This document shows, piece by piece, positions 1-9,104 of a DNA stretch of 64,000 nt. The stretch is taken from contig NZ_JAIEZV010000002.1 of assembly GCF_019599545.1 (NCBI RefSeq), positions 806,001 to 870,000 of the forward strand. The letters run 5' to 3'. Below the pieces are notes generated by a model, which made no database searches, was not told the DNA's origin, and saw only the letters and a list, made by a program, of their open reading frames with translations. Position numbers and translations under genes: made by a program. Numbering within the stretch: the stretch's first letter is position 1; the number at the start of each line of letters is the position of its first letter. This DNA is from Halobacillus sp. Nhm2S1. GTDB lineage: Bacteria; Bacillota; Bacilli; Bacillales; Halobacillaceae.

Positions 1-1055
1 AATTTAACGACGACATAATCAAGCGCTGGCTCAAAACTTGCGTACGTATAGCCCGTAAGCGGATTTTCAAGCTGGTCAAGCGTATAGCCAAGAGCCACTT
101 TTGTCGCCATTTTAGCAATCGGATAACCTGTGGCTTTCGAAGCCAGTGCTGATGAACGACTAACGCGCGGATTAATCTCAATGACATAGTATTGACGACT
201 TTCTGTATCAAGCGCGAATTGAACATTACATCCTCCAATTACATCGAGTTCAGAAACAATCTTGAACGCTGCTGTACGGAGCATTTGGTAATCGTTATCC
301 GACAATGTCTGGGAGGGAGCGACAACAATAGAGTCTCCCGTATGAACACCCACCGGGTCGAAGTTTTCCATATTACAAACGGAAATACACGTCCCATTGT
401 GGTCCCGCATGATCTCATACTCAACTTCCTTGAAACCTGCGATACTCTTCTCAACAATGACCTGGTGGATTGGACTCGCTTTGAGCCCCGTCGCAATCAA
501 CTCTTCCAGTTCTTCCGGTCTGTGAACGATTCCACCCCCACGTCCTCCAAGCGTATATGCAGGTCGACTGATGATCGGATAACCGACTTTTCCAGCAAAA
601 GCTTCCGCCTGCTCAATTGTCGTAATGACTTCACTCTCGGGAACCGGTTGGGACAATTCATGCATCAATCCGCGGAACAACTCTCTGTCCTCCCCTTTTT
701 GAATCGAATGGACACTGGTCCCTAACAACTCGAGATCATAGGCCTGCAAAACGCCTTCTCTTTCCAATTCAACGGCTAGGTTGAGCGCTGTCTGTCCCCC
801 GAGTCCAGCAAGGAGCGCATCCGGTTTTTCCAGATCAATGATTTTCGTTAAGCTTTCAACCGTCAAGGGTTCACAATACACGACATCTGCCACGTCATGG
901 TCTGTCATGATGGTTGCCGGATTGTTGTTGACGAGGATAACCTCACACCCTTCTTCTTTCAACGCGAGACACCCTTGCGTCCCTGAGTAATCAAATTCTG
1001 CTGCCTGCCCGATCATGATTGGACCTGACCCAATGACTAATATTTTACGAGACAT
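1..1055 (-). CDS. carB: Carbamoyl-phosphate synthase large subunit, N-terminal part (cut by window edge)
   Basis: Makes carbamoyl phosphate from bicarbonate, ATP and the ammonia delivered by CarA. About 351 N-terminal residues are present; the gene runs off the left edge. Seen by translating the minus strand: start [17 protein letters not shown], then an ATP-grasp region with GGRGGG and the [15 protein letters not shown] segment typical of the first CarB synthetase half. The ATG lies inside the end of carA (11-base overlap), implying translational coupling. Following carA and the arg genes, it is probably the arginine-regulated CPSase, as in Bacillus argCJBD-carAB-argF; argF would then lie just outside the window (inference). 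Confidence 0.95.
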   Translation of the reverse strand, partial: MSRKILVIGSGPIMIGQAAEFDYSGTQGCLALKEEGCEVILVNNNPATIMTDHDVADVVYCEPLTVESLTKIIDLEKPDALLAGLGGQTALNLAVELEREGVLQAYDLELLGTSVHSIQKGEDRELFRGLMHELSQPVPESEVITTIEQAEAFAGKVGYPIISRPAYTLGGRGGGIVHRPEELEELIATGLKASPIHQVIVEKSIAGFKEVEYEIMRDHNGTCISVCNMENFDPVGVHTGDSIVVAPSQTLSDNDYQMLRTAAFKIVSELDVIGGCNVQFALDTESRQYYVIEINPRVSRSSALASKATGYPIAKMATKVALGYTLDQLENPLTGYTYASFEPALDYVVVK

Positions 1056-2109
1056 GTGCCTTCACTCCTTTGTTCTTTACAAGTGTAAGAAAGTGATCAA
1101 ACAACCATTCCGCATCTTTCGGCCCGGGATGGGCTTCAGGATGGAATTGTGCGGACATAATCAGCTTCTTCTCATGCATCAGTCCTTCAATGGAACCGTC
1201 ATTAACGTTATAAAACCTTGTTACGAGCGGCGTCCCATTCAGGCTTCCTTCTTTGACCACATAGTTATGATTCTGCGAAGATAGAAACACTTTTCCTGAT
1301 ACCACGTCTTTGACTGGATGGTTCGCGCCGCGGTGACCGAATGTCAGCTTCGTCGTATCCCCTCCAAAAGCAAGAGCGATGACCTGATGCCCCATACAGA
1401 TTCCAAAAGCCGGAAACTTCTCCAAAGCCTTTTTCAAAAACGGTAAAAAGTCGACAGTATCCTTTGGATCCCCTGGTCCATTCGATAATACAATAGCGTC
1501 TGGTTGGAGCGTATCCAGCATTTCGATTTTGGAGAAAGGAAGGACCGAGACACGGACACCTCTTTCAAGAAGAGCATTCAAAATCGATTTCTTCCAACCG
1601 AAGTCGATGAGTGCCACATGCACCCCTGCTTCTCCATAAGTATCAATCGTTTCACCACATACCTGCTGAATCTGATGAGTCTTTGTCGGCTTGAATAGAT
1701 AATCTGTCTCGAAAGAAAGGGCGGCTTGCTGGGTTCCTTCTGCGCGAATGGCCTTGGTCACTTCTCTCGTATCTACTTCTGTCATGTATGGAATGTTTTG
1801 TTCGTCCAGATAAGATCCTAAGGACTTCCTTGCCTGAAAATGTGAAGGAGTTTCCGCACATTGGTACATGACCACACCACTTACTTGAATCTCTTTGCTT
1901 TCTCCATCCTCATCGTTGATCCCATAATTTCCTATCAATGGATACGTAAATACGACAATCTGCCCCTTATAAGAAGGATCGGTGAGAACTTCCTGGTAAC
2001 CCGTCATGCCGGTGAAGAAGACGACCTCCCCTTGGACGCTTCGATCAAAGTGCTGTGAAACCTCCCCTTCAAATGATGTTCCGTCTTGTAAACATAAGTA
2101 TCCTTTCAT
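1045..2109 (-). CDS. carA: Carbamoyl-phosphate synthase small (glutaminase) subunit
   Basis: Hydrolyses glutamine and channels ammonia to CarB for arginine (and pyrimidine) synthesis. 354 residues, the usual CarA size. The N-terminal half is the CarA-specific domain; the C-terminal half is a class I glutamine amidotransferase with nucleophile C238 in FGICMGHQ and the His/Glu pair in [10 protein letters not shown]. Start ATG is preceded by GGGGTGATGG. It is separated from argD by about 110 bases holding a hairpin and ARG-box-like sequence, so it may have its own arginine-responsive promoter besides read-through from argCJBD. Confidence 0.96.
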   Translation of the reverse strand: MKGYLCLQDGTSFEGEVSQHFDRSVQGEVVFFTGMTGYQEVLTDPSYKGQIVVFTYPLIGNYGINDEDGESKEIQVSGVVMYQCAETPSHFQARKSLGSYLDEQNIPYMTEVDTREVTKAIRAEGTQQAALSFETDYLFKPTKTHQIQQVCGETIDTYGEAGVHVALIDFGWKKSILNALLERGVRVSVLPFSKIEMLDTLQPDAIVLSNGPGDPKDTVDFLPFLKKALEKFPAFGICMGHQVIALAFGGDTTKLTFGHRGANHPVKDVVSGKVFLSSQNHNYVVKEGSLNGTPLVTRFYNVNDGSIEGLMHEKKLIMSAQFHPEAHPGPKDAEWLFDHFLTLVKNKGVKAHVS

Positions 2110-2125
2110 TCCATCACCCCATAAA

Positions 2126-2162
2126 ATGAATATTTATTATATATTACGTATTTTTATACATT
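2126..2162 (-). promoter_or_regulatory. ARG-box-like ArgR/AhrC operator region before carA
   Basis: AT-rich stretch containing ATGAATATTTATTAT followed by TATTACGTATTTTTATAC. The first block resembles the ARG box half-site pattern (TGAAT, A/T core, ATTCA-like) bound by ArgR/AhrC hexamers. It lies 17-50 bases upstream of the carA start. Assignment is by motif similarity and context only. Confidence 0.55.
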
Positions 2163-2171
2163 TAACTTTTG

Positions 2172-2215
2172 AGAAAGACGGTGTTGAACACGAATGTGAA
2201 CATCACCGTCTATAC
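2172..2215 (-). terminator. Hairpin between argD and carA (possible partial terminator)
   Basis: Inverted repeat AGACGGTG (2176-2183) / CACCGTCT (2204-2211), extendable in the loop. Only a weak T-rich run follows on the minus strand, so it may attenuate or process the argCJBD transcript rather than terminate fully. Confidence 0.45.
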
Positions 2216-2220
2216 ATTTT

Positions 2221-3381
2221 TTATGCTTTTTGAAGACTGTCTTCATACTGTTGAATCGCTTCGGTAATTAAAGCAACAGCTTGGTCCATCTCCTCATATT
2301 CCACAGTCAATGGAGGAAGCAGCCTCAAAACGTTCGGGCCGGCTACTACAGCCAAGAGTCCTTTTTCTCTTAATGAGTGAACGATTTGGATCGCTTCACC
2401 GGATATGGAAATACCCAACATCAATCCTTCACCGCGTACTTCTTTCACACTATTAAAGCGCGCCAATGAATCTTCAAGCTTACCTTTGAACACCGTCCCT
2501 TTCTCTTTAACAGAGTCCAGGAAATCATTAACAAAGATTTTCTCAAGCGTCGCTTTCACCGCCGCTGACGCTAACGGATTTCCACCGAACGTAGAACCAT
2601 GAGATCCTGCGGTGAAGGAATCTTTTAATTCAGCTTTCCCTATCATAGCCCCGACAGGGAACCCACTCCCCAATCCTTTGGCAGCTGTCACGATGTCAGG
2701 ATCCAGTCCATGGTGTTGATAAGCAAAGGCTTTTCCTGTACGGCCGATTCCAGTTTGTACTTCATCAATGATTAAAAGGGCGCCTAATTCCCGGCATTTA
2801 TCTTCGACCGTTTTCAGGAACTCCCTGGTCCCCGGTACGACTCCACCCTCTCCCTGGATGACTTCGACCATGATCGCAGCCACATGGCCGTCATGCACTT
2901 CCTCTATTCTTTGTACATCGTTATAAGGGAAGTATTCAAAAGTCGGAAGTAGAGAACCGAAGCCTTCATGAATCTTTTCCTGCCCGGTTGCACTCATTGT
3001 AGCAAAGGTCCGTCCGTGGAACGATTGCTTGAATGTAATAATTTTCTCTCTCCCTGTATGTTTACGGGCGAGCTTGATGGCCGCTTCATTCGCTTCTGCC
3101 CCACTATTACAGAAAAAGACGTAATCGAGTCCAGACGCTTCACTCAATAAATTCGCCGCTTCTTCCTGGACGGGGATTTGGTACAGGTTTGATACGTGCC
3201 AAACCTTGTTCAACTGTTCTTGTAACGCTTCCTGAACTTCTGGAGGTCGATGCCCGAGATTACAGACAGCTATTCCGGATACGAAATCTAAATAGTCTTT
3301 ACCTTGATCATCGGTCACCGTTGTTCCCTGACCAGATACAATGGTTAATGGAAAACGATTATACGTAGGAAATAAACTCAC
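2221..3381 (-). CDS. argD: Acetylornithine aminotransferase
   Basis: PLP aminotransferase converting N-acetylglutamate semialdehyde to N-acetylornithine in arginine synthesis. 386 residues, standard for ArgD. Visible motifs are the class III aminotransferase [17 protein letters not shown] segment, [15 protein letters not shown] and the PLP-lysine context [14 protein letters not shown]. The start is GTG: it forms GTGA with the argB stop, and GAAAGGAG lies upstream. Third-from-last gene of the argCJBD-carAB order, translationally coupled to argB. Confidence 0.95.
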   Translation of the reverse strand: MSLFPTYNRFPLTIVSGQGTTVTDDQGKDYLDFVSGIAVCNLGHRPPEVQEALQEQLNKVWHVSNLYQIPVQEEAANLLSEASGLDYVFFCNSGAEANEAAIKLARKHTGREKIITFKQSFHGRTFATMSATGQEKIHEGFGSLLPTFEYFPYNDVQRIEEVHDGHVAAIMVEVIQGEGGVVPGTREFLKTVEDKCRELGALLIIDEVQTGIGRTGKAFAYQHHGLDPDIVTAAKGLGSGFPVGAMIGKAELKDSFTAGSHGSTFGGNPLASAAVKATLEKIFVNDFLDSVKEKGTVFKGKLEDSLARFNSVKEVRGEGLMLGISISGEAIQIVHSLREKGLLAVVAGPNVLRLLPPLTVEYEEMDQAVALITEAIQQYEDSLQKA

Positions 3382-4187
3382 TCAACGGGCTCCTTTCTTT
3401 TCGCTCGGATGGATGTGCCATTCAACATGTCGCCTTCCATCAAAGGCTTTTTACCACTCACTATCTTAACTTCTTCTAAATGGTCGGATAAGGCTTCCGT
3501 TGCTGAATGAACTTTCGGAATCATTCCACCATAGATGGTTCCTTGATCGATCATTCCTTCAATTTCTTCGGGGGTTGTGAGCGCAAGTATTTCATCTTCG
3601 ACGAGTATGCCTGGGACATCCGTCACATAAAGGAGTTTTTCAGCACCGACAGCTGTAGCAATAGCTCCTGCAGCCACATCGGCGTTAATATTTACCGTCT
3701 GATGATCATCCGTTCTCCCAAAAGGGGCAACCACTGGAAGGTAGCCTTCATCAAGAAGCTTTTGGAGTAGCACTGGGTCCACCTCTCTAACCTCTCCTAC
3801 AAGTCCCAGATTTTCCTTATCCAAGTAATCGGCTTGCAGCAATGAGGCTTCAGATCCTTTGACTCCGACAGCTTTCATTCCCTTTTTCATCAGATGGCCT
3901 GTGATCTTTCCATTCACAGAACCCCCAAGAACCATTTCTACAACCTCTAGCGTCTCCGGAGTCGTTTTTCGTAACCCGTCAAAAAATTCACCTTCGATAT
4001 TCAGTTGATCCAGCAATCTTGTGATCGCAGGACCTCCGCCATGAACAATGATCACTTGATAATGTTTCTGCAGGTCCTGAAAGCTGTTATAAAAATCATC
4101 GGTGAGTTGATCGAGCATACTTCCTCCGAGCTTTATGACAATAACAGGCTTAGGTTCTGTAACTGGCATTGATTTTGACGTAGTCAT
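3378..4187 (-). CDS. argB: Acetylglutamate kinase
   Basis: Phosphorylates N-acetylglutamate, the second dedicated arginine step. 269 residues, with the amino-acid-kinase glycine loops VIKLGGSML near the N terminus and [11 protein letters not shown], and the [12 protein letters not shown] nucleotide/substrate region. The ATG at 4187 overlaps the end of argJ by 38 bases; a second in-frame ATG at 4169 exists but has no visible ribosome site, so the longer form is listed. Its stop overlaps the argD GTG. Confidence 0.95.
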   Translation of the reverse strand: MTTSKSMPVTEPKPVIVIKLGGSMLDQLTDDFYNSFQDLQKHYQVIIVHGGGPAITRLLDQLNIEGEFFDGLRKTTPETLEVVEMVLGGSVNGKITGHLMKKGMKAVGVKGSEASLLQADYLDKENLGLVGEVREVDPVLLQKLLDEGYLPVVAPFGRTDDHQTVNINADVAAGAIATAVGAEKLLYVTDVPGILVEDEILALTTPEEIEGMIDQGTIYGGMIPKVHSATEALSDHLEEVKIVSGKKPLMEGDMLNGTSIRAKRKEPVE

Positions 4188-5397
4188 AAGTCAAGTCACA
4201 CCCCCACGCCGTGCCTTCCCCGTCTCCTTCACTAAGACGGATGGTAATTTTCACTTCTTCATTGTCCAAGTCTTCGGTTGCTTGTTCTTCAGAAAATGGG
4301 CAAGGGGTTCCGTTACTGAATACCAGTTGATCTTCAATGTAAATATCACACTGATTCGGATCCACTTCAGCGTCACTATGGCCGATCGCGCCGACAATCC
4401 TTCCCCAGTTGGCATCCAACCCGTAGACAGCTGTCTTCACCAAGCTTGAACCAACCACTTTCTTACCTATAACTCTCGCTTCTTCGTTTGTACGAGCACC
4501 GGTAACCACTACTTCAATCAGCTTTGTGGCCCCTTCTCCATCTTTGGCGATTTGTTTGGCAAGATCTTCACAAACGAGCTGAAGAGCGGTCTGAAAAGCT
4601 CCCCAATCCGGGTGTTCTTCTGTCAATGGTTCATGATCTATTTCCCCATTGGCAAGCGTCAGCACCATATCATTCGTTGAAGTCTCTCCATCAACCGTTA
4701 TCTGGTTGAAGGATTTATCGATAGAAGAACTTAGGGCGCGTTTTAAATCACTGGATTCAATGGTTGCATCTGTCGTGATAAAACCAAGCATTGTCGCCAT
4801 ATTTGGGTGAATCATCCCCGAGCCTTTGGCTGCTCCACCGATGGATACGGTCTTTCCTCCCACCTGCACCTGATAACACGCATGTTTTTGACAAGTGTCT
4901 GTCGTAAGAATCGCTTGCTGAAAATCTTTATACCCTGTTTCAGAAGGATCCACATTCTCACACCCATGGGCGATCTTTTCCATCGGTAGCTGCTGTCCGA
5001 TCACACCCGTTGAGGCTACGGCTACATATTCATCTGGAATCTCAAACCTTTTTGCAATCATGCGGCGCATCTCATAAGCATTGGCCAGGCCTTGTTCCCC
5101 TGTACATGCATTAGCAACTGCACTATTGATTACAACACTTTGAATTTTCCCTTGTTCCGCAATGCTTTCCTGCGTCACTTTGAGAGGCGGGGCCTGGAAA
5201 TGGCTTTGAGTGTACACAGCCGCTGCAGAAGCCGGTCGATCACTCATAAGAAGAGCGAAGTCCTTTTTTCTGTATCTTAATCCGCTATGAACCCCTCCTG
5301 CCTTGTACCCTTTCGGCGTAAGAATGGATCCATCCGCTACTTTTTCAATTGTTTGGGTGTTCTTCGCTTGTATCAAACCATCTCTCCCTCTCTTCAT
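4150..5397 (-). CDS. argJ: Bifunctional ornithine acetyltransferase / N-acetylglutamate synthase
   Basis: Recycles the acetyl group from acetylornithine to glutamate and can also use acetyl-CoA. 415 residues. It has the HPNMATML self-cleavage context, where the Thr becomes the N-terminal nucleophile of the beta chain, and the GGAAKGSGMIHP lead-in. The start ATG overlaps the argC stop by one base (TAATG). Presence of argJ means a cyclic acetyl pathway, so no argE is needed for this step. Confidence 0.95.
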   Translation of the reverse strand: MKRGRDGLIQAKNTQTIEKVADGSILTPKGYKAGGVHSGLRYRKKDFALLMSDRPASAAAVYTQSHFQAPPLKVTQESIAEQGKIQSVVINSAVANACTGEQGLANAYEMRRMIAKRFEIPDEYVAVASTGVIGQQLPMEKIAHGCENVDPSETGYKDFQQAILTTDTCQKHACYQVQVGGKTVSIGGAAKGSGMIHPNMATMLGFITTDATIESSDLKRALSSSIDKSFNQITVDGETSTNDMVLTLANGEIDHEPLTEEHPDWGAFQTALQLVCEDLAKQIAKDGEGATKLIEVVVTGARTNEEARVIGKKVVGSSLVKTAVYGLDANWGRIVGAIGHSDAEVDPNQCDIYIEDQLVFSNGTPCPFSEEQATEDLDNEEVKITIRLSEGDGEGTAWGCDLTYDYVKINASYRT

Positions 5398-6434
5398 TAA
5401 GGATAAACAGGCAATGGTGCAAGCCCTGTTCTTTCATCATATTGGAATACAAGATTCATATTTTGGACTGCCTGACTGGCCGCCCCTTTCATTAAGTTAT
5501 CAATGACACTTACAATGGTGACCCGCTTCGTGCGGGCATCAATCGTAAGGCCGATGTCACAGAAATTAGAACCATACACATCTTTCGTACATGGAAACCC
5601 GTCTGCTTCCCGGACCCTGACGAAAGGTTGTGATTCATAGTAGCTCTTAAACTTCTGCCTCAAGTCTTCTTCACTCATCTCTTCTTTTAACTGAAGATAG
5701 ATAGTCGCCATAATCCCTCTTGTCATCGGAACGAGGTGTGTGGAAAAAGTAACGGGCTCTATTTGATCGTCCCAGATGGATAGTTGTTGTTCAATTTCCG
5801 GAATGTGCTGGTGTTGATTCACTTTATAGATTTGAAAATTCTCCTGGGTATGAGCAAAATGGGTAATCGGGTTTGGATTTTTCCCAGCCCCTGACACCCC
5901 TGACTTCGCGTCAATTACGATTGAGTCAGGCTTCACCAAGCCTTCTTTGACTAGTGGTCCCAAACCAAGTAATGTCGCTGTTGGATAGCACCCTGGATTG
6001 GCAATAAGGTCTGCCTTTTCTATTCGCTCCTGATTCCACTCCGGGAGCCCGTAGACGGCAGCATCAAGCGTCTCATCAGGTGCTGCTTCTTTTTTGTACC
6101 ATTGTTCATACGATCCAGACTCTTTAATTCTTAAATCGCCAGAAAGGTCAATGACCTTTGCAGGACCACCCTGCAGTTGGGGTGTCAATTTACTAGAAAC
6201 CCCGGATGGAGTCGCAAGGAAAATGACGTCCAAATCATTCCTCATCTGCTCCGGAATTAAATCATGTAACACATAAGATTCTTCCCCTTGAAATTGAGGG
6301 TAAATGTCTTCAAATTTCTCCCCTGCCTGGGAAGATGAATATAAGGTTATCGCTTTAACTTGTGGATGATTTGTTAATAAGCGGAGCAATTCAATTCCGC
6401 CGTACCCGGTCGCACCTACGATCCCTGCTTTCAC
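5397..6434 (-). CDS. argC: N-acetyl-gamma-glutamyl-phosphate reductase
   Basis: NADPH-dependent reduction of N-acetylglutamyl phosphate, first gene of the arginine operon. 345 residues. N-terminal Rossmann loop IVGATGYGGIELLRLL and the active-site NPGCYPTA with the catalytic Cys. The start is GTG, chosen because AGAGGTGG sits 7 bases upstream and the Rossmann strand begins right after it. Promoter and ARG-like sequences lie immediately upstream. Confidence 0.96.
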   Translation of the reverse strand: MKAGIVGATGYGGIELLRLLTNHPQVKAITLYSSSQAGEKFEDIYPQFQGEESYVLHDLIPEQMRNDLDVIFLATPSGVSSKLTPQLQGGPAKVIDLSGDLRIKESGSYEQWYKKEAAPDETLDAAVYGLPEWNQERIEKADLIANPGCYPTATLLGLGPLVKEGLVKPDSIVIDAKSGVSGAGKNPNPITHFAHTQENFQIYKVNQHQHIPEIEQQLSIWDDQIEPVTFSTHLVPMTRGIMATIYLQLKEEMSEEDLRQKFKSYYESQPFVRVREADGFPCTKDVYGSNFCDIGLTIDARTKRVTIVSVIDNLMKGAASQAVQNMNLVFQYDERTGLAPLPVYP

Positions 6435-6439
6435 TCTGA

Positions 6440-6514
6440 ATCCACCTCTATGTATATTTATTATTTCATCTGTATATTTACAATATTATTAACCCTTAGG
6501 AAGCAGATGTCAAT
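6440..6514 (-). promoter_or_regulatory. argC promoter with overlapping ARG-like operator
   Basis: On the minus strand TTGACA (6509-6514), 17-base spacer, TAATAA (6486-6491). Between it and the start codon are TGTAAATATACA and TAATAAATATACA, AT-rich half-site-like blocks consistent with ArgR/AhrC binding. The promoter match is good; the operator call rests on resemblance and on the neighbouring arginine genes. Confidence 0.6.
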
Positions 6515-6622
6515 AGATTACCATCACAATTTGTTAGTTTTACAGATTCTTAATGTATACACTGCATAGTCTCAACAACCCCTATGGAGATCAGATTGTG
6601 AAAAGATATAAAGAATGGCGAC

Positions 6623-6707
6623 TTATCCACATGTGAATAAATGGCCTTCCTCATTCCCCCTATCTGCTTTTATTAACATATGCACAATTTTATACACATT
6701 ATCAACA
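6623..6707. promoter_or_regulatory. Cluster of DnaA-box-like 9-mers
   Basis: Matches to the DnaA box TTATNCACA: TTATCCACA (6623-6631, plus), TTATTCACA read on the minus strand (6632-6640), TTATACACA (6690-6698, plus). One-mismatch or variant forms: TTATTAACA (6670-6678), ATATGCACA (6678-6686), TTATCAACA (6699-6707). Six elements lie in 85 bases of non-coding DNA inside the 435-base gap 6435-6869; nothing else recognisable was seen there besides the argC promoter and a terminator. Could titrate DnaA or let DnaA act on argC; function is inferred. Confidence 0.55.
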
Positions 6708-6830
6708 GTACCCCCTCCGCTATTGACTCCTATAGAAGCTCCCTTCCCTTACATACGAAGTATCAAGTTTCGCATGAGGAAAAAGCTCACTCCCTTTACT
6801 GTTCAGCTTTCAAACACCCCGAAAGCATAC

Positions 6831-6860
6831 AAAAAACCCCCAGCCGTGAATGGCTGGGGG
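6831..6860 (-). terminator. Rho-independent terminator of the N-hydroxylase gene
   Basis: CCCCCAGCC (6837-6845) / GGCTGGGGG (6852-6860) stem followed on the minus strand by six T residues. Confidence 0.9.
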
Positions 6861-6869
6861 AAATGATTT

Positions 6870-8180
6870 TCAGACGTTGAAGGACTGGAAAATGTTTTTT
6901 TCGTTCATTGGGAAAACTTCGCGTCCCACAAGGTGGTTGATGATCACTTTATTCCGGTGGATCGACAATCCAAGGTTAGTGGAACCTACGCCGTGGGTAT
7001 GGGAAATCCCACTGTGTACATAAATTTCATTGGCTGTCTCTTCCGTCGTGACAAGCCGATAATCTGCGGTCACCTTATATCTTCCTTCTTCATCCCATAC
7101 AAGAAAGTCTTCCAAGTGATGGACAAAGTCCGGAACATAAGGCTTATAGCCCGTTGCTGCAATCACAAGATCCGTTTGATGCGTGAACGTTTCCTTTTTC
7201 TGATAGTGGTAACATTCGAGTTCATAGCCACCATCCGCTTTTGGACGGACATCCTTCACTTCACTAAGCACCTGCAGTCCGACATTCAGATCTTCTCGCC
7301 CGACCGAATACTCGTAAAGGAGGTTGTAAATATCATTGATTGTATGGTTGCTGATTCCTTTATAATAGAGGCCCTGATTGGCGAAGATTTCATCTTTTTG
7401 CTTTTGTGGAAGCTGGTAAAAATAATTCACATAGTCCGGTGAAAAGTGCTCGAGGCTTAGTTTCGATTCTTCCATCGACTCAAAACTCGCCGAGCGTGTA
7501 ATCCAATCAAGTCGATAACCACAATCACGTTGTTCTTTCAGAAGTTCGCGGAAAGTTTCGGCAGCACTTTGGCCGGAGCCGACCACCGTAATCGATTCCG
7601 CTTTCCGGCAGCGGTCCTGGTTCGGCAGGAAATCTGCTGTGTGGAAAACGTCTTCAGAAGGAGCATCTTGGAATGTGCCTGGCATGACCGGCACACTTCC
7701 GGTTCCCATCACTAAGTTCTTCGTACGGTAAACTTCTGTTTCTCCATTTTCTACATTCATCACTTCTACTTCGAAAAGCTCTTCGTTATCTTTGTAATGT
7801 TTTATATTCGTGACTCTTTTTCCAAATCGGCAGCTGTCGAGCTGTCGAGCTACCCATTGGCAGTAGTCATTATACTCTCTTCTCGGGATGTCGAGCCGCT
7901 GCAAGAAGTAAAACTGATACATCCGCTCATTTTTGCTGATGTAGTTCAAAAAGCTGTATTTGTTCGTCGGATCCGCCATCGTCACCAAATCAGCGATAAA
8001 AGGAACTTGCATTTTTGTCCCTTCAATCAACATTCCTGGATGCCAGTCAAAAGCACTATGCTGTTCAAAGAAAAGGGGTTCGACATCCTCTATTTCATCC
8101 AGCAGAGCAGCCAGACTCAAATTAAAAGGTCCTACACCTACACCGATCAAATCATAGATCTTTTCTCGTTGTTCCATCAT
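6870..8180 (-). CDS. Lysine/ornithine N-monooxygenase (siderophore-type)
   Basis: FAD- and NADPH-dependent hydroxylase of the side-chain amine of lysine or ornithine (IucD/SidA/PvdA family), normally the first step to hydroxamate siderophores. About 436 residues from the chosen ATG, which has AAGGAG six bases upstream; the reading frame stays open 26 codons further. Motifs: FAD loop IGVGVGPFNLSLAALL, family block FDWHPGMLIEG, the REYNDYCQW segment, NADPH loop VVGSGQSAAE and late ATGYKP. YQFYFLQRLDIPRREYNDY is more like lysine N6-hydroxylases. No siderophore synthetase or uptake gene lies nearby, so it is an orphan here. Confidence 0.88.
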   Translation of the reverse strand: MMEQREKIYDLIGVGVGPFNLSLAALLDEIEDVEPLFFEQHSAFDWHPGMLIEGTKMQVPFIADLVTMADPTNKYSFLNYISKNERMYQFYFLQRLDIPRREYNDYCQWVARQLDSCRFGKRVTNIKHYKDNEELFEVEVMNVENGETEVYRTKNLVMGTGSVPVMPGTFQDAPSEDVFHTADFLPNQDRCRKAESITVVGSGQSAAETFRELLKEQRDCGYRLDWITRSASFESMEESKLSLEHFSPDYVNYFYQLPQKQKDEIFANQGLYYKGISNHTINDIYNLLYEYSVGREDLNVGLQVLSEVKDVRPKADGGYELECYHYQKKETFTHQTDLVIAATGYKPYVPDFVHHLEDFLVWDEEGRYKVTADYRLVTTEETANEIYVHSGISHTHGVGSTNLGLSIHRNKVIINHLVGREVFPMNEKNIFQSFNV

Positions 8181-8272
8181 CGACGACTCCTTTATGTTAC
8201 GTTCCTCAAATGTTTGTGGGAATCTTCTATCCCCATAAATCACCCTGAGCTTTTCCACTCCAAAGATGATGT

Positions 8273-8303
8273 CTTTTCAGAAAAATGTCCGATTTCTGAA
8301 AAG
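8273..8303. repeat. Perfect 11-bp inverted repeat in a divergent intergenic region
   Basis: CTTTTCAGAAA (8273-8283) and TTTCTGAAAAG (8293-8303) with a 9-base spacer, between the divergent N-hydroxylase and acetyltransferase genes. No T-tract, so an operator is more likely than a terminator. It does not look like a Fur box. Confidence 0.5.
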
Positions 8304-8373
8304 GATGTACTACCCTTATGTTATCATATCCACATCCTTACGATAATAGCCGAACAGGAAGGAGGAGGAACCT

Positions 8374-8835
8374 ATGAGTCCTATTCATCTGGTGGAAACG
8401 AAAGACCGTCGCCGTTTCATGGCAGATCTTCTGCTAGCTGATGAATCGGAAACCATTATTGAGAGCTATATCAATGATGGTTCGTTTTATACCATTCACA
8501 TGGATGATATCCATATTGGTGTGTGTTTGTTCGTGTTCCCTGGAGAGCACACGGTTGAGATCAAGAACTTTGCGCTACAAAAAGCCTATCAAGGAAAAGG
8601 ATTTGGGAAACAAGTCATCGACATATCCTGTTCACTTTTTCATAGGAACGGGTACAAAGAAATGTTCGTCGGAACTTCTAATTCCAGTATTGAAAACTTA
8701 GCCTTTTACCAGAAAGCTGGTTTCCGGTTCCATGAAATCCACCATGATTTCTTTCTGCAATACTCGGAACCTTTTTATGAAAATGGTATAAGAGGAATGG
8801 ACATGGTTTATTTCCGCAGACCTCTAACCCCCTAA
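8374..8835 (+). CDS. GNAT-family N-acetyltransferase
   Basis: Acetyl-CoA-dependent acetyltransferase of unknown substrate. 153 residues, one GNAT domain: the acetyl-CoA loop is QGKGFGKQVI around residue 74, followed by the typical C-terminal NLAFYQKAGFRFHEI helix-strand. Strong GGAGGAGG precedes the ATG. Divergent from the siderophore-type hydroxylase; siderophore pathways often use a GNAT to acylate the hydroxylamine, but this protein has no feature that proves such a role. Confidence 0.8.
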   Translation: MSPIHLVETKDRRRFMADLLLADESETIIESYINDGSFYTIHMDDIHIGVCLFVFPGEHTVEIKNFALQKAYQGKGFGKQVIDISCSLFHRNGYKEMFVGTSNSSIENLAFYQKAGFRFHEIHHDFFLQYSEPFYENGIRGMDMVYFRRPLTP

Positions 8836-8857
8836 TATGGAACTAAATGCAAAACAG

Positions 8858-8929
8858 TTAGAAGTCATCATCATCTTCTAGTTTTTTCAGTGCTTGATCC
8901 ATGTTGTCATGCGTAATTCGATGCTCCAT
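8858..8929 (-). CDS. Micro-ORF, 23-residue acidic-tailed peptide
   Basis: Translation MEHRITHDNMDQALKKLEDD followed by DDF and stop. It has a strong ribosome site (GAGGAGAGG, 4-5 bases before the ATG), which few chance ORFs have. Charged, no membrane segment, ends in four Asp and Phe. Not recognised. It sits between the convergent acetyltransferase and gntR, with no evident own terminator. Confidence 0.5.
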   Translation of the reverse strand: MEHRITHDNMDQALKKLEDDDDF

Positions 8930-9057
8930 ATTACCTCTCCTCCTCTTTAACAACGGGCTCCCCCGGTCCTCCAGGGGTTAAACATTTTGGAAGAGTGACT
9001 TCAAAATTAAGGAAAGACTCCTTACCAGTGGTTTGTACACGATTTAATTTGGAAGAA

Positions 9058-9093
9058 ACAAAAAAAGCACAGGAGTTAAATCCCCTGTGCTTT
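9058..9093 (-). terminator. Terminator of the GntR regulator gene
   Basis: Stem AAAGCACAGG / CCTGTGCTTT with a run of T on the minus strand (AAAAAAA on plus from 9060). Confidence 0.88.
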
Positions 9094-9104
9094 CCATAAA
9101 ATCT

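Noticed and set aside
6515-6622. Replication origin
   Set aside because: Despite adjoining DnaA boxes, there is no dnaA, dnaN, rpmH or recF nearby and no AT-rich unwinding region with the usual layout.
8304-8373. Fur box upstream of the siderophore-type hydroxylase
   Set aside because: The AT-rich stretch TTATGTTATCATATCC has too few matches to the Fur 19-mer; not enough to call.
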